NCBI GenBank assembly: GCA_947260045.1
Contig: CAMYOP010000002.1
Coordinates: 1 to 25,421, forward strand
Reading direction: 5' to 3'
Length of the DNA stretch: 25,421 bases
Source: an uncultured Desulfobulbaceae bacterium
GTDB taxonomy: Bacteria > Desulfobacterota > Desulfobulbia > Desulfobulbales > Desulfobulbaceae
Shown here: in pieces, positions 8,543 to 16,426 of the stretch
How positions within the stretch are numbered: the stretch's first letter is position 1
Layout: the number at the start of each line of letters is the position of its first letter
Translations under genes and position numbers: made by a program
Notes under the pieces: generated by a model
What the model saw: only the letters and a program-made list of their open reading frames with translations
What the model was told of the DNA's origin: nothing
Databases searched by the model: none

Positions 8543-9118
8543 TCACGATCGATTCCAAAAATAATCAATACCCTTTTCATCAATCAGATTAATTGCCTCA
8601 GGGAAGGCTTTACATTCTATATCAAAAACTTTTGAAGCAATTTCATCTGGACTATCTGTATCATTTAAAGAAACACATTTTTGGACAACTATTGGCCCCT
8701 CATCATACACTTCGTTGGCAAAATGTACTGTACAGCCACTGACAAGACAACCTCGCTTTTTCACAGCGTCATGAACAAAATGTCCATAAAAACCGTCACC
8801 GCAAAATGATGGAATAAGAGAGGGATGAATATTTAAAACAGATTTTTGTAATGCTTCAGGAGGCTCATACAACTTCAGGTACCCTGCAAGGGCAATAAGG
8901 TCCACATCATATTGATTTATAATATCGTTTATGGCCTGATTGCCGACCGCATGAAATGCTGGATAGCCATACTTACTCGCTTTTTCAAGTCCCAAGGCAC
9001 TGGCAAGATTAGAAATAACGACCTTTATCTCAGCCTTTAAAGTTCCCGCCTTAATTCTTTCGTGAAAATTATCGAGTGTTCTCCCACTTCCTGAAAGTAA
9101 TACGGCCAGCTTGAGCAT
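8543..9118 (-). CDS. purN: Phosphoribosylglycinamide formyltransferase PurN
   Basis: The 191-residue protein transfers formyl from 10-formyl-tetrahydrofolate to GAR in de novo purine synthesis. The catalytic triad of the family is present: N96 and H98 in LNIHPSLIPSF, and D139 in the segment GCTVHFANEVYDEGP. The phosphate-binding loop reads SGSGRTLDN rather than the more common GSGSNLQ, marking a variant subgroup. An AGGAG ribosome binding site sits within the last codons of the upstream cyclohydrolase gene, 2 bases before which the intergenic gap begins, so the genes are translationally close. Length is slightly below that of the 212-residue E. coli enzyme. Confidence 0.9.
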   Translation of the reverse strand: MLKLAVLLSGSGRTLDNFHERIKAGTLKAEIKVVISNLASALGLEKASKYGYPAFHAVGNQAINDIINQYDVDLIALAGYLKLYEPPEALQKSVLNIHPSLIPSFCGDGFYGHFVHDAVKKRGCLVSGCTVHFANEVYDEGPIVVQKCVSLNDTDSPDEIASKVFDIECKAFPEAINLIDEKGIDYFWNRS

Positions 9119-9120
9119 AA

Positions 9121-9741
9121 TTATTCTCCTGCAAGATCGGAGTTGGAATCCACATCAACATTATTTAACCAGGCTGCAATTGTCGTATCATAGGTTGAGG
9201 TTAATTCAAAAACCTTAACCGCCAAGCGAAATCGAGTCTTTAGGGTAGTATTACCAGTTTCTTTAATTTCAGCAAGAACCTGAGGGTAATCACTTGGGTC
9301 CACAATAACGGTTACGTCATTGAAATTTTTTGCAGATGCACGCAGAAGAGTCGGGCCACCGATGTCGATATTTTCGATGGCATCGGCAAGACTACAATCT
9401 GGATCAGCTACTGTTTTTTCAAAGGCATAGAGATTAACCGCAATTATATCTATTGGCTTAATATTATGTTCTGCACATTGCTTTTGATGATCAGGATTGC
9501 TTCTCTGGTTTAAAATTCCGCCATGAACCAAGGGATGCAAAGTCTTAACGCGACCATCAAGCATCTCCGGAAAACCTGTAAATTCAGAAACATCAGTAAC
9601 AGAAATTCCGTGGTCCCTCATCTTCTTCGCGGTTCCTCCTGTTGAAAGAATCTCAACACCAAGGTCAGCGAGTTCCTGGGCAAAATTTTCAATGCCCGAC
9701 TTATCTGTTAAGCTAATCAATGCGCGCTCTACTTTATTCAT
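9121..9741 (-). CDS. purJ: Stand-alone IMP cyclohydrolase (PurH N-terminal domain; PurJ-type)
   Basis: At 206 residues this covers only the MGS-like IMP cyclohydrolase half of PurH. Visible motifs are ALISLTDKSG (7-16), LSTGGTAKK (32-40), GRVKTLHPLVHGG (63-75), NLYAF and the segment ENIDIGGPTLLRASAKN. Full PurH is about 520 residues, with an AICAR transformylase domain that is absent here; the frame closes with ...NSDLAGE and TAA, and purN starts 2 bases later. The enzyme closes FAICAR to IMP, the last step of de novo purine synthesis. The formylation step must come from another gene (PurV- or PurP-type) outside the window. AAGGAG before ATG 9741 supports the start. Some annotators would simply name it purH. 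Confidence 0.85.
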   Translation of the reverse strand: MNKVERALISLTDKSGIENFAQELADLGVEILSTGGTAKKMRDHGISVTDVSEFTGFPEMLDGRVKTLHPLVHGGILNQRSNPDHQKQCAEHNIKPIDIIAVNLYAFEKTVADPDCSLADAIENIDIGGPTLLRASAKNFNDVTVIVDPSDYPQVLAEIKETGNTTLKTRFRLAVKVFELTSTYDTTIAAWLNNVDVDSNSDLAGE

Positions 9742-9839
9742 ATCCTGTACTCCTTTTCACCAATTTCTACGTTGTGATTCAAATAATTATTTAGGTCCAT
9801 TGCAGTCAATTTTTATTGAAATGCATGTAGGTTTCATCT

Positions 9840-10235
9840 TCAATCTTTTCTTTGAAACTTTCTAATCTTCCGTCTTTCTCTCTTATCAGGTTTACTGCTT
9901 GGTTTCATTTGCTGCGCGTTAAGAAGCTGTCTTTCTAATCGTACCTGTTCTCGTTTTTCTCTGGAAGTCTCAGTTTCTTCATATAAGGTTTGAGCAATTG
10001 TAGCGGAAGCGCGACGGCTACTGAGAGCCAACACCACAACTTCCAGTTCAACAATTCCCTTTCTTATATGAAAAGTATCCCCTATGGCCACAATTCTTGA
10101 AGGTTTTATTTTATTACCATTTATATTAACATGACCACCGCTGACAGCTTTTGATGCCAATGACCTTGTTTTAAAAAATCTGGCAGCCCACAGCCATTTA
10201 TCTGCTCTGACAGTACTTTTTTCACCCATAGACAT
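9840..10235 (-). CDS. hslR: S4-domain RNA-binding protein, Hsp15 family
   Basis: The 131-residue protein begins with an S4 RNA-binding domain (RADKWLWAARFFKTRSLASKAVSGGHVNINGNKIKPS, residues about 10-47). It ends in a strongly basic tail (PDKRERRKIRKF), as in Hsp15/HslR. That protein binds 50S subunits carrying stalled nascent peptidyl-tRNA and helps recycle them. The start at ATG 10235 is preceded by TTTTGAGG, a reasonable ribosome binding site; the ATG two codons later is an alternative. It is the first gene of the long minus-strand series, 98 bases before the cyclohydrolase gene, and diverges from folE2. Confidence 0.82.
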   Translation of the reverse strand: MSMGEKSTVRADKWLWAARFFKTRSLASKAVSGGHVNINGNKIKPSRIVAIGDTFHIRKGIVELEVVVLALSSRRASATIAQTLYEETETSREKREQVRLERQLLNAQQMKPSSKPDKRERRKIRKFQRKD

Positions 10236-10266
10236 TATGCCTCAAAATGTTTTGCAAGAATTTTGT

Positions 10267-10294
10267 ATACTACCATACTTTTATTCAATCTCAA
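10267..10294 (-). promoter_or_regulatory. Candidate sigma70-type promoter for hslR
   Basis: On the minus strand TTGAGA (10289-10294) and TAGTAT (10267-10272) are separated by 16 bases, about 30 bases before the hslR ATG. The match to -35/-10 consensus is 5/6 and 4/6. It may also drive the downstream purine genes. Prediction only. Confidence 0.35.
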
Positions 10295-10344
10295 ACACCG
10301 AAGAATGGGCAACTCCTCTTGTCTATCAGGTAAAAATAAAGTAA

Positions 10345-11121
10345 GTGACAGGTTCAAAAAAACCTTTTCAACACTTAGACAACCTTATGGAATTAAAAAA
10401 CGTCGGTATAAAAGATTTCATCTGCCCAGTATCTATACGGGAAAAAACCGGAAGCAAGCAGCAGACTGTGGCTACCATAAACCTGCAGGCGGCCATGCCG
10501 CTTCAATCAAGAGAATCTTGTGTCTCGGTCTTTAGCCATGCCCTTGTCAGATACCGTGAAGACATGCATGTAAACATTTTCCCTACACTGCTAGCCGAAG
10601 TCCGTAACGAGCTCCAGGCAGAACATGCGCAGCTTGAGATGAGCTTTCCCTACTTTATCAGCAAAAAGGCTCCTGTTACAGAGACAAGCAGTCTCATGGA
10701 ATACCAATGTGGCTTTACCTGTTCAATCAATAAGGACGAAGAACTGCTTCTTTCAGTTCAAGTCCCAGTAACAACCCTTTGTCCATGTTCTAAGGAAATA
10801 TCAGAGGCAGGCGCACACAATCAACGAGCAGAAGTTACCCTTACAGTGCAACAAAAACAATTCATCTGGCTCGAAGACCTTATAACACTGGTCGAAAATT
10901 GTGGATCCTGTGAACTGTATGCTCTCTTAAAACGACCAGATGAAAAATATGTAACAGAACGTGCTTATGCCAATCCCATGTTTGTGGAAGATGTTGTACG
11001 GATGGTTGCCCAGGAAGCGCTCAAACATCCAGATATAGGATGGTTTTCTGTAGGTGTTGAAAGTTTTGAATCGATCCATAAGCATAGTGCTTATGCTTAT
11101 GTCGACTCAGATGATTTGTAA
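10345..11121 (+). CDS. folE2: GTP cyclohydrolase FolE2 (GCYH-IB)
   Basis: The 258-residue enzyme would convert GTP to 7,8-dihydroneopterin triphosphate, the entry step to tetrahydrofolate and also to queuosine. The family core is well kept: PVTTLCPCSKEISEAGAHNQR carries the Cys and His metal ligands, KRPDEKYVTERAYANPMFVEDVVR follows, and ESFESIHKHSAYAY closes the domain. The Glu ligand is expected in LVENCGSCELYALL. One departure is noted: the segment that normally reads GTHMSRF is ESCVSVF here. The only upstream-most start is GTG 10345, directly after an in-frame TAA and with a poor ribosome binding site. ATG 10387 would drop 14 poorly conserved residues. No zinc-responsive operator was recognised. 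Confidence 0.88.
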   Translation: MTGSKKPFQHLDNLMELKNVGIKDFICPVSIREKTGSKQQTVATINLQAAMPLQSRESCVSVFSHALVRYREDMHVNIFPTLLAEVRNELQAEHAQLEMSFPYFISKKAPVTETSSLMEYQCGFTCSINKDEELLLSVQVPVTTLCPCSKEISEAGAHNQRAEVTLTVQQKQFIWLEDLITLVENCGSCELYALLKRPDEKYVTERAYANPMFVEDVVRMVAQEALKHPDIGWFSVGVESFESIHKHSAYAYVDSDDL

Positions 11122-11148
11122 AATCTAGCCGAAACTATCAATGCAACA

Positions 11149-12609
11149 TCAGGTATTGATACCGCCCAGACACAAATATTTTAATTCCAGATATTCGTCA
11201 ATTCCGTAGCGCGACCCTTCTCGTCCAATACCAGACTCTTTTACTCCACCAAAAGGTGCCGATTCGGTGGACATTATACCAGTATTGATTCCAACCATTC
11301 CATATTCAAGTGATTCAGCGACTCGCCACACTCTGCTGACATCACGTGAATAAAAATAAGATGCCAGCCCATAGGGAGTATCGTTGGCCATGGTTATGGC
11401 TTCAGCTTCTGAGTCAAAGGAAAAAAGAGGTGCCACCGGCCCAAAAGTCTCTTCACGACTAATAAGCATATCATCATCAACATCCAGCAAGATAGTAGGT
11501 TCAAAAAAGAAGCCCTGATCAGCCACTCTCTTACCCCCACAGGCAATTTTGGCTCCCTTGGCCACAGCGTCGGCTATTTGTTCCTCTACTTTTTTTACAG
11601 CATTCAAATCTATAAGAGGACCCTGATTTACATTTTCATCAAAACCATTGCCGACAGTGAGCTGCTGGCTCACCGCCCTCACTAATTTTTCTGCAAATTC
11701 ATGGTAAACATTTTTTTGAACAATAAATCTATTTGCGCAGACACATGTTTGCCCACTATTTCGATACTTTGAAGAAATTGCACCTGTAACGGCTTCATCT
11801 ATATCAGCATCCTCAAAAACTATAAAAGGTGCATGTCCCCCTAGCTCAAGCGATATCTTTTTTACTGTGGAGGCGCAGTCACGCATGAGCATTTTGCCCA
11901 CCTCGGTCGAACCTGTAAAGCTCAGCTTTCTGACAATTGGATTCTCAGTCATTTCCCGCCCAATTTCCTGGGCATGACCAGTTAAGATATTCAGCACACC
12001 CTCTGGTATACCAGCTTTTTCGGCAAGATACGCCATAGCCAGGGCTGAAAAAGGTGTCTGCAAGGCTGGTTTTGCAACTACAGTACAACCAGCAGCAAGA
12101 GCAGGTGCCACTTTCCTTGCTATCATAGCTGAAGGAAAATTCCATGGGGTAATTGCGGCACAGACTCCAACGGGTTCCTTCAAAACAATAATTCGTTTCC
12201 CTGCCTGGGACATGGGTATTGTTTCACCATATATGCGTTTTCCTTCTTCAGCAAACCATTCAATATATGAGGCACCATAGGCGATCTCGCCTCGGGATTC
12301 ACTCAAAGGTTTGCCTTGCTCTGCAGTCATTATATGGGCAAGGTCTTCCTGGTTTTGCATGATCAAGTCATACCAGCGCTTGAGAATATATGAGCGTTCT
12401 TTCGCAGTAAGTGCTCGCCAATGAGGCCAGGCATTATTAGCAGCAACAATAGCCTCTTTTGTTTCCTCCATCCCCAAAGATGGTACATGACCAAGAAGTT
12501 CATTATTAGCAGGATTACGAACCTCAAGCCCGTTCTCTGGGCCAACATCTATCCACTTGCCGCCTACAAAGCATTTCTGCTGAAACAATTCAGGGTTATT
12601 TAACTGCAT
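11149..12609 (-). CDS. gabD: NAD(P)-dependent succinate-semialdehyde dehydrogenase-type aldehyde dehydrogenase
   Basis: The 486-residue protein has the aldehyde dehydrogenase fold with the general base E255 in LELGGHAP and the nucleophile C289 in NSGQTCVCANRF. ITPWNFPSAM (153-162) is the conserved Asn-containing motif. Overall length and the segments KWYDLIMQNQEDLA-like, WFAEEGKRIYGETIP and FGGVKESGIGREGSRYGIDEYLE are those of GabD, which oxidises succinate semialdehyde to succinate; other short-chain semialdehydes are possible. Position 183 in KPALQTP is Leu where many family members have Glu, which may bear on NAD versus NADP choice. A clear GAGGTGG ribosome binding site precedes ATG 12609. 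No GABA transaminase gene is nearby, and the gene appears monocistronic, converging on folE2. Confidence 0.83.
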   Translation of the reverse strand: MQLNNPELFQQKCFVGGKWIDVGPENGLEVRNPANNELLGHVPSLGMEETKEAIVAANNAWPHWRALTAKERSYILKRWYDLIMQNQEDLAHIMTAEQGKPLSESRGEIAYGASYIEWFAEEGKRIYGETIPMSQAGKRIIVLKEPVGVCAAITPWNFPSAMIARKVAPALAAGCTVVAKPALQTPFSALAMAYLAEKAGIPEGVLNILTGHAQEIGREMTENPIVRKLSFTGSTEVGKMLMRDCASTVKKISLELGGHAPFIVFEDADIDEAVTGAISSKYRNSGQTCVCANRFIVQKNVYHEFAEKLVRAVSQQLTVGNGFDENVNQGPLIDLNAVKKVEEQIADAVAKGAKIACGGKRVADQGFFFEPTILLDVDDDMLISREETFGPVAPLFSFDSEAEAITMANDTPYGLASYFYSRDVSRVWRVAESLEYGMVGINTGIMSTESAPFGGVKESGIGREGSRYGIDEYLELKYLCLGGINT

Positions 12610-12866
12610 GAACCACCTCTACCTCTAAACCTATAAAAAAAGAGCTAACATGCTATTTTACATAAACAAATATTATAAACACATGACTCGCAATTCTTTT
12701 TTTGGGAATCATAATATTTATGATAGAATTACACTACCTGACCGAAAAACTCGCATAGAAGAAGGAGCAGGTACTTGCAAAACAAAATGACAATGTACCA
12801 TGTTACCTAACCTTTTCAAGCGTATATCTGTCAACAATCTATTAAATAAAGGCAAGATCAAAAAAG

Positions 12867-13313
12867 ATGAATCTGGACATACGTAGATCAAAACGAGCGA
12901 CAGATTTCCTACCCATTGCAGTCACAGCTCAAAACGGTCTCAGTGGAGATATCCTGGCAGGGCCATTTTCAGGAAAAGTAATTGATATATCAAACCATGG
13001 CGCCCGCTTGCTCATGACCCAGGTAATGATGAAATCTTTTCACCTGTTTCACACAACCAAAGATAATGATTCCGCTTTTCTCATGATTACTTTTAATGTG
13101 CCTCCAGATATTATAGAACTCAGTGTTCCTGCCCGTCCAGTCTGGATGTCTTTATTGAAACATGAAAGTATTCGAGCCTTTAAAGTTGGTGTGGAATTTC
13201 TCATCAGTCCGGATGGAGAACAGATGGAAAAACTCCTTACCTCTTTAAAAAAGCAACAGAAAAGACGACAAGAAGCCAACGGAGAGCTTGATCTGCAGCA
13301 AGGCCTCAATTAA
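12867..13313 (+). CDS. PilZ-domain protein (c-di-GMP effector candidate)
   Basis: The 148-residue soluble protein shows both halves of the PilZ c-di-GMP site: an RxxxR at R6-R10 (IRRSKRATDF) and D40-x-S42-x-x-G45 (VIDISNHGARL). The rest is a beta-barrel pattern ending in a charged helix (KLLTSLKKQQKRRQE). Because the binding residues are intact I infer that it binds c-di-GMP; what it controls is unknown. It is transcribed toward the cyclase gene, with 32 bases between their stops. The 257-base region upstream is AT-rich and must contain its promoter, but no convincing -35/-10 pair stands out. Confidence 0.85.
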   Translation: MNLDIRRSKRATDFLPIAVTAQNGLSGDILAGPFSGKVIDISNHGARLLMTQVMMKSFHLFHTTKDNDSAFLMITFNVPPDIIELSVPARPVWMSLLKHESIRAFKVGVEFLISPDGEQMEKLLTSLKKQQKRRQEANGELDLQQGLN

Positions 13314-13345
13314 AAAACGAAACCAACCCCAAAGGGTAGATTAAT

Positions 13346-14878
13346 TTACCTGATAGAAAAAACAGGAATTTTTCCTTTTATCCCGCGTAATTCTTTGACC
13401 CCGATCTGACTCACCTGCATATGATGTTCTATGTCTTTTTTCACATTCTCAGTGATATATATTTCGTATGAAAGTGATTCCGAGGCCAGACGCTGGGCTA
13501 TATTTACTTCTGTACCTATGACCGTATAGTCAAATCGCTGCAGTGAACCTACATTTCCAAAAAACATTTTCCCGCTAGTAATTCCCATCCCCAGCCCAAT
13601 TCCACTAAAATCATCCCTGTTGTTTGCATATTTTTGACGCAGGAGTTCAAAACGATATCGAATTTTTTGGGCAGTCTCTACAGCTATCAGGTTTGAATTT
13701 TCCAGTTCAATGGGTGCTCCAAAAATTGCTAGGACAGCATCCCCCATAAACTTATCAACGGTACCTCTGTTTGCAAAAACCTCTTCTGTAAAAAGACTGA
13801 AGACCTCGTTTAAAAATGAGCGCAGTTCTGTTAATTCAAGGCGCTGAACCAGGCTGGTTGAATTTCTAATATCGGCAAACAAGACTGTAGCCTCTTTAAT
13901 TTCTCCCAATTCCAACAAATTAGAATCGCTCGCAATTAATATGTCAGCAACCTCTGGATCAACGTATTGTTCAAACAAGGTACGCATCCGTGTTTTTTCT
14001 TCCAGCAACTTCAGGGAACGAACATTTTCAAGGGCCATGGAAGCCTGACTGCATATTATTGTCAGCATTTCATTATCAGCCTCTGAAAACCTACCTTCCT
14101 GGCTGGTATGGCTGACATTGAGTACACCCAAAATACGTCCGCGCATCATCATCGGAAAAGAAATGGCCGAAGTAATTTCCGGTCGCTTCAGTAATGGTGC
14201 AAAAATAGAACTCTCCTGGGTGTCTTTGTTCAAAATGACAGGCTTTCCTTTTTGAAATACCCAGCCAGATATTTTATCTCCAGGGTTTACCCGTATAGTG
14301 GTAATTAGGTTTTTATCTATGCCACGTGCTGCGGCTATCTTAAGGCAACCTTCCACTTCATCAAACAACATTACCGAAACAACACTATCCCCAACCTGGC
14401 TGACTACAACATCAAGCAGACCATCAAGGACTTCCCGTTCAGTGGAAGAACTCAAAAACTGTTCACCAAGACTATAGAGGGGGATCAAGGTACGAAGGCG
14501 GGTATTTTCTTCCTGTAATCCAGTGGAAGCAAGAGCCATATTGACCCTTTCGAGAAGATCTTTTGCTGAAACAGGTTTTTCTAAAAATCCAGAAAAACCA
14601 ATTTCATATAATTGACGCAATAATGCCTCATTTGCATTCTCAGTCAGGATTATGCCAGCAAGCCACGGCTTTTTCTCTCGTAATTTTCCAAATAAAGCAC
14701 AACCACTGGTCGAGGTAAGTATTTCATCGATTATAACAAGAGAAATATCCTGCGTATTAAAGATTTCCAGAGCTTGCTTATCACTCACGCAGGTAGTGAT
14801 ATTGTAGCCTTGAAGTGCTTCCCGAAACGTGGCAATATATTCATTTGTTTTTGTAATAAAAAGAATAGAAGGCTTCAT
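13346..14878 (-). CDS. REC-GAF-class III adenylate/guanylate cyclase
   Basis: The 510 residues form three domains. Residues 1-120 are a response-regulator receiver with phosphoacceptor D51 (LVIIDEIL), T79 and K101 (FLEKPVS). Residues about 130-290 are a GAF sensor (SVMLFDEVEG...GRILGVLNVSH). Residues about 325-510 are a class III cyclase: metal-binding D336 (LFADIRNST) and D380 (KFMGDAVLAIFG), substrate Lys K376, and transition-state N459 and R463 (GTEVNIAQRL). T456 stands where adenylate cyclases often have Asp, so cAMP is likely but not certain. The receiver lacks the usual acidic pair after strand 1 (ILFITKTNE), which questions Mg-dependent phosphorylation. There is no partner kinase beside it. 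It diverges from rarA across a 201-base AT-rich gap. Confidence 0.87.
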   Translation of the reverse strand: MKPSILFITKTNEYIATFREALQGYNITTCVSDKQALEIFNTQDISLVIIDEILTSTSGCALFGKLREKKPWLAGIILTENANEALLRQLYEIGFSGFLEKPVSAKDLLERVNMALASTGLQEENTRLRTLIPLYSLGEQFLSSSTEREVLDGLLDVVVSQVGDSVVSVMLFDEVEGCLKIAAARGIDKNLITTIRVNPGDKISGWVFQKGKPVILNKDTQESSIFAPLLKRPEITSAISFPMMMRGRILGVLNVSHTSQEGRFSEADNEMLTIICSQASMALENVRSLKLLEEKTRMRTLFEQYVDPEVADILIASDSNLLELGEIKEATVLFADIRNSTSLVQRLELTELRSFLNEVFSLFTEEVFANRGTVDKFMGDAVLAIFGAPIELENSNLIAVETAQKIRYRFELLRQKYANNRDDFSGIGLGMGITSGKMFFGNVGSLQRFDYTVIGTEVNIAQRLASESLSYEIYITENVKKDIEHHMQVSQIGVKELRGIKGKIPVFSIR

Positions 14879-15079
14879 CTAAGTAATCTGTGCCAAAATA
14901 CATTAATCAAATTCATCATAAAATTATTACTTAACTATACTTATAAACAAATAAAATTGAACATTACATCATAGTACCATCCCGCTTTGTACTGTGCAAG
15001 AATTGGACTGGCTTTTGCGTTCAAACTGGCAAAATACTTTAGCCAGCAACCTGCTGTTTATAAGTAAATTAATCATCAA

Positions 15080-16426
15080 ATGGAAAATATCACCTGGAAT
15101 ATCCCGCTTGCGGAGCGTATCCGACCAGTGAGTCTTGAAGAATATGCTGGCCAGGAACATCTTATAGGTTCAGACAAGTTACTTGGCCGACTCATACATT
15201 CCGGAAAAATTCCTTCTCTTATCTTATGGGGCCCGCCAGGGACAGGAAAAACAACTCTTGCCTCTATTCTTGCCAATTATCTCGACGCTGAATTTATTTT
15301 TTTCTCAGCCGTATTATCAGGCGTTAAAGACATACGACGCATTGTTGAGCACGCTAAAATCAGTTTACGTGATAATAATATTGCCACCATATTGTTTGTT
15401 GATGAAATTCACCGTTTCAATAAAAGTCAACAAGACGCTTTTTTGCCCCATGTTGAAAGCGGATTGCTCACACTAATAGGTGCCACCACTGAAAATCCAT
15501 CATTTAATGTCATAGCTCCCCTTCTCTCCCGTTGTCAGGTCCTGGTTTTATATTCCTTATCTGACACAGACATTAAAACCATAGTACAAAGAGCACTCGA
15601 AAATAGAGAAAAGGGAATGGGTACACTTGGCCTGACTATTACGCCAGATGCACTTGACATGCTTGCCAGGTATGCCGATGGGGATTCCCGCAGAGCCTTA
15701 AATTGCCTTGAAACAGCAGCAGCTTTTCTTAAGCAGAAAGAAAAATCAAATAAAAGCAAATCTACTAGTATAACTCAAAAAGAAATAGAAGAGGCTGGTC
15801 AACACCGTAGCCTACGCTACGATAAAGACGGTGAGGAGCATTATAACCTTATATCAGCTCTCCATAAAAGTCTTCGAGACAGTGACCCAGACGGTTCTGC
15901 ATACTGGTTAAGTCGCATGCTTGCAAGTGGTGAAGATCCACTTTACGTAGCAAGACGTCTGATTCGCTTCGCCTCTGAAGACATTGGAAATGCTGATCCT
16001 CATGCATTACAGCTGGCATTAAACTGTCGAGAATCGTTTCACATACTCGGCTCTCCTGAAGGTGAACTTGCTCTCCTGCAATGTGTAACCTATCTCGCTA
16101 CAGCACCAAAAAGTAATGCTGTTTATCTTGCTGAGAAAAAAATCAAAAAAGATATAAAGAAAACAGGCTCCCTCCCTGTTCCCCTTCATTTGCGTAATGC
16201 CCCGACAAAACTGATGAAAAAACTTGATTATGGGAAAGGTTATAAATATGCCCATGATGATAAATATGGTTTAATCGAACAAGAACACCTCCCCTCTGAC
16301 TTGAAAGGAAGAGTATATTATGAGCCGACCACAAGGGGATATGAATCAATTATTCGAGATCGCCTGACAAAATGGCGTAAAATATTACGGGAAAGAGCCC
16401 TTCGAGATGACAAAAACAAAACATAA
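15080..16426 (+). CDS. rarA: Replication-associated recombination protein RarA (MgsA), AAA+ ATPase
   Basis: The 448-residue protein carries an AAA+ module with Walker A GPPGTGKTT (51-59), Walker B ILFVDEIHRFNKSQQD (about 104-119), sensor 1 GATTENPSF and sensor 2/arginine region DGDSRRALN. The C-terminal tetramerisation region with LRDSDPDGSAYWLSRML, GEDPLYVARRL and the segment LPVPLHLRNAPTKLMK is diagnostic for RarA/MgsA/WRNIP1. The family acts at stalled or gapped replication forks and interacts with SSB. Length matches E. coli RarA (447). The start at ATG 15080 lacks a good ribosome binding site but gives the canonical PLAERIRP N-terminus. Its last 20 bases overlap the start of the following cytochrome gene. 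Confidence 0.93.
   Translation: MENITWNIPLAERIRPVSLEEYAGQEHLIGSDKLLGRLIHSGKIPSLILWGPPGTGKTTLASILANYLDAEFIFFSAVLSGVKDIRRIVEHAKISLRDNNIATILFVDEIHRFNKSQQDAFLPHVESGLLTLIGATTENPSFNVIAPLLSRCQVLVLYSLSDTDIKTIVQRALENREKGMGTLGLTITPDALDMLARYADGDSRRALNCLETAAAFLKQKEKSNKSKSTSITQKEIEEAGQHRSLRYDKDGEEHYNLISALHKSLRDSDPDGSAYWLSRMLASGEDPLYVARRLIRFASEDIGNADPHALQLALNCRESFHILGSPEGELALLQCVTYLATAPKSNAVYLAEKKIKKDIKKTGSLPVPLHLRNAPTKLMKKLDYGKGYKYAHDDKYGLIEQEHLPSDLKGRVYYEPTTRGYESIIRDRLTKWRKILRERALRDDKNKT

Noticed and set aside
8535..8558. Upstream TTG start for pyrR (eight extra residues)
   Set aside because: It would overlap purN and add residues not typical of PyrR, while ATG 8534 has a purine-rich leader and the usual N-terminus.
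10263..10535. Open frame of 90 codons overlapping the start of folE2
   Set aside because: It overlaps conserved FolE2 codons in another frame, has basic low-complexity translation without motifs, and no ribosome binding site.
12708..12724. Small palindrome ATCATA-ATATT-TATGAT between gabD and the PilZ gene as an operator
   Set aside because: Six-base AT-rich arms are expected by chance in this AT-rich gap, and it matches no operator I know.
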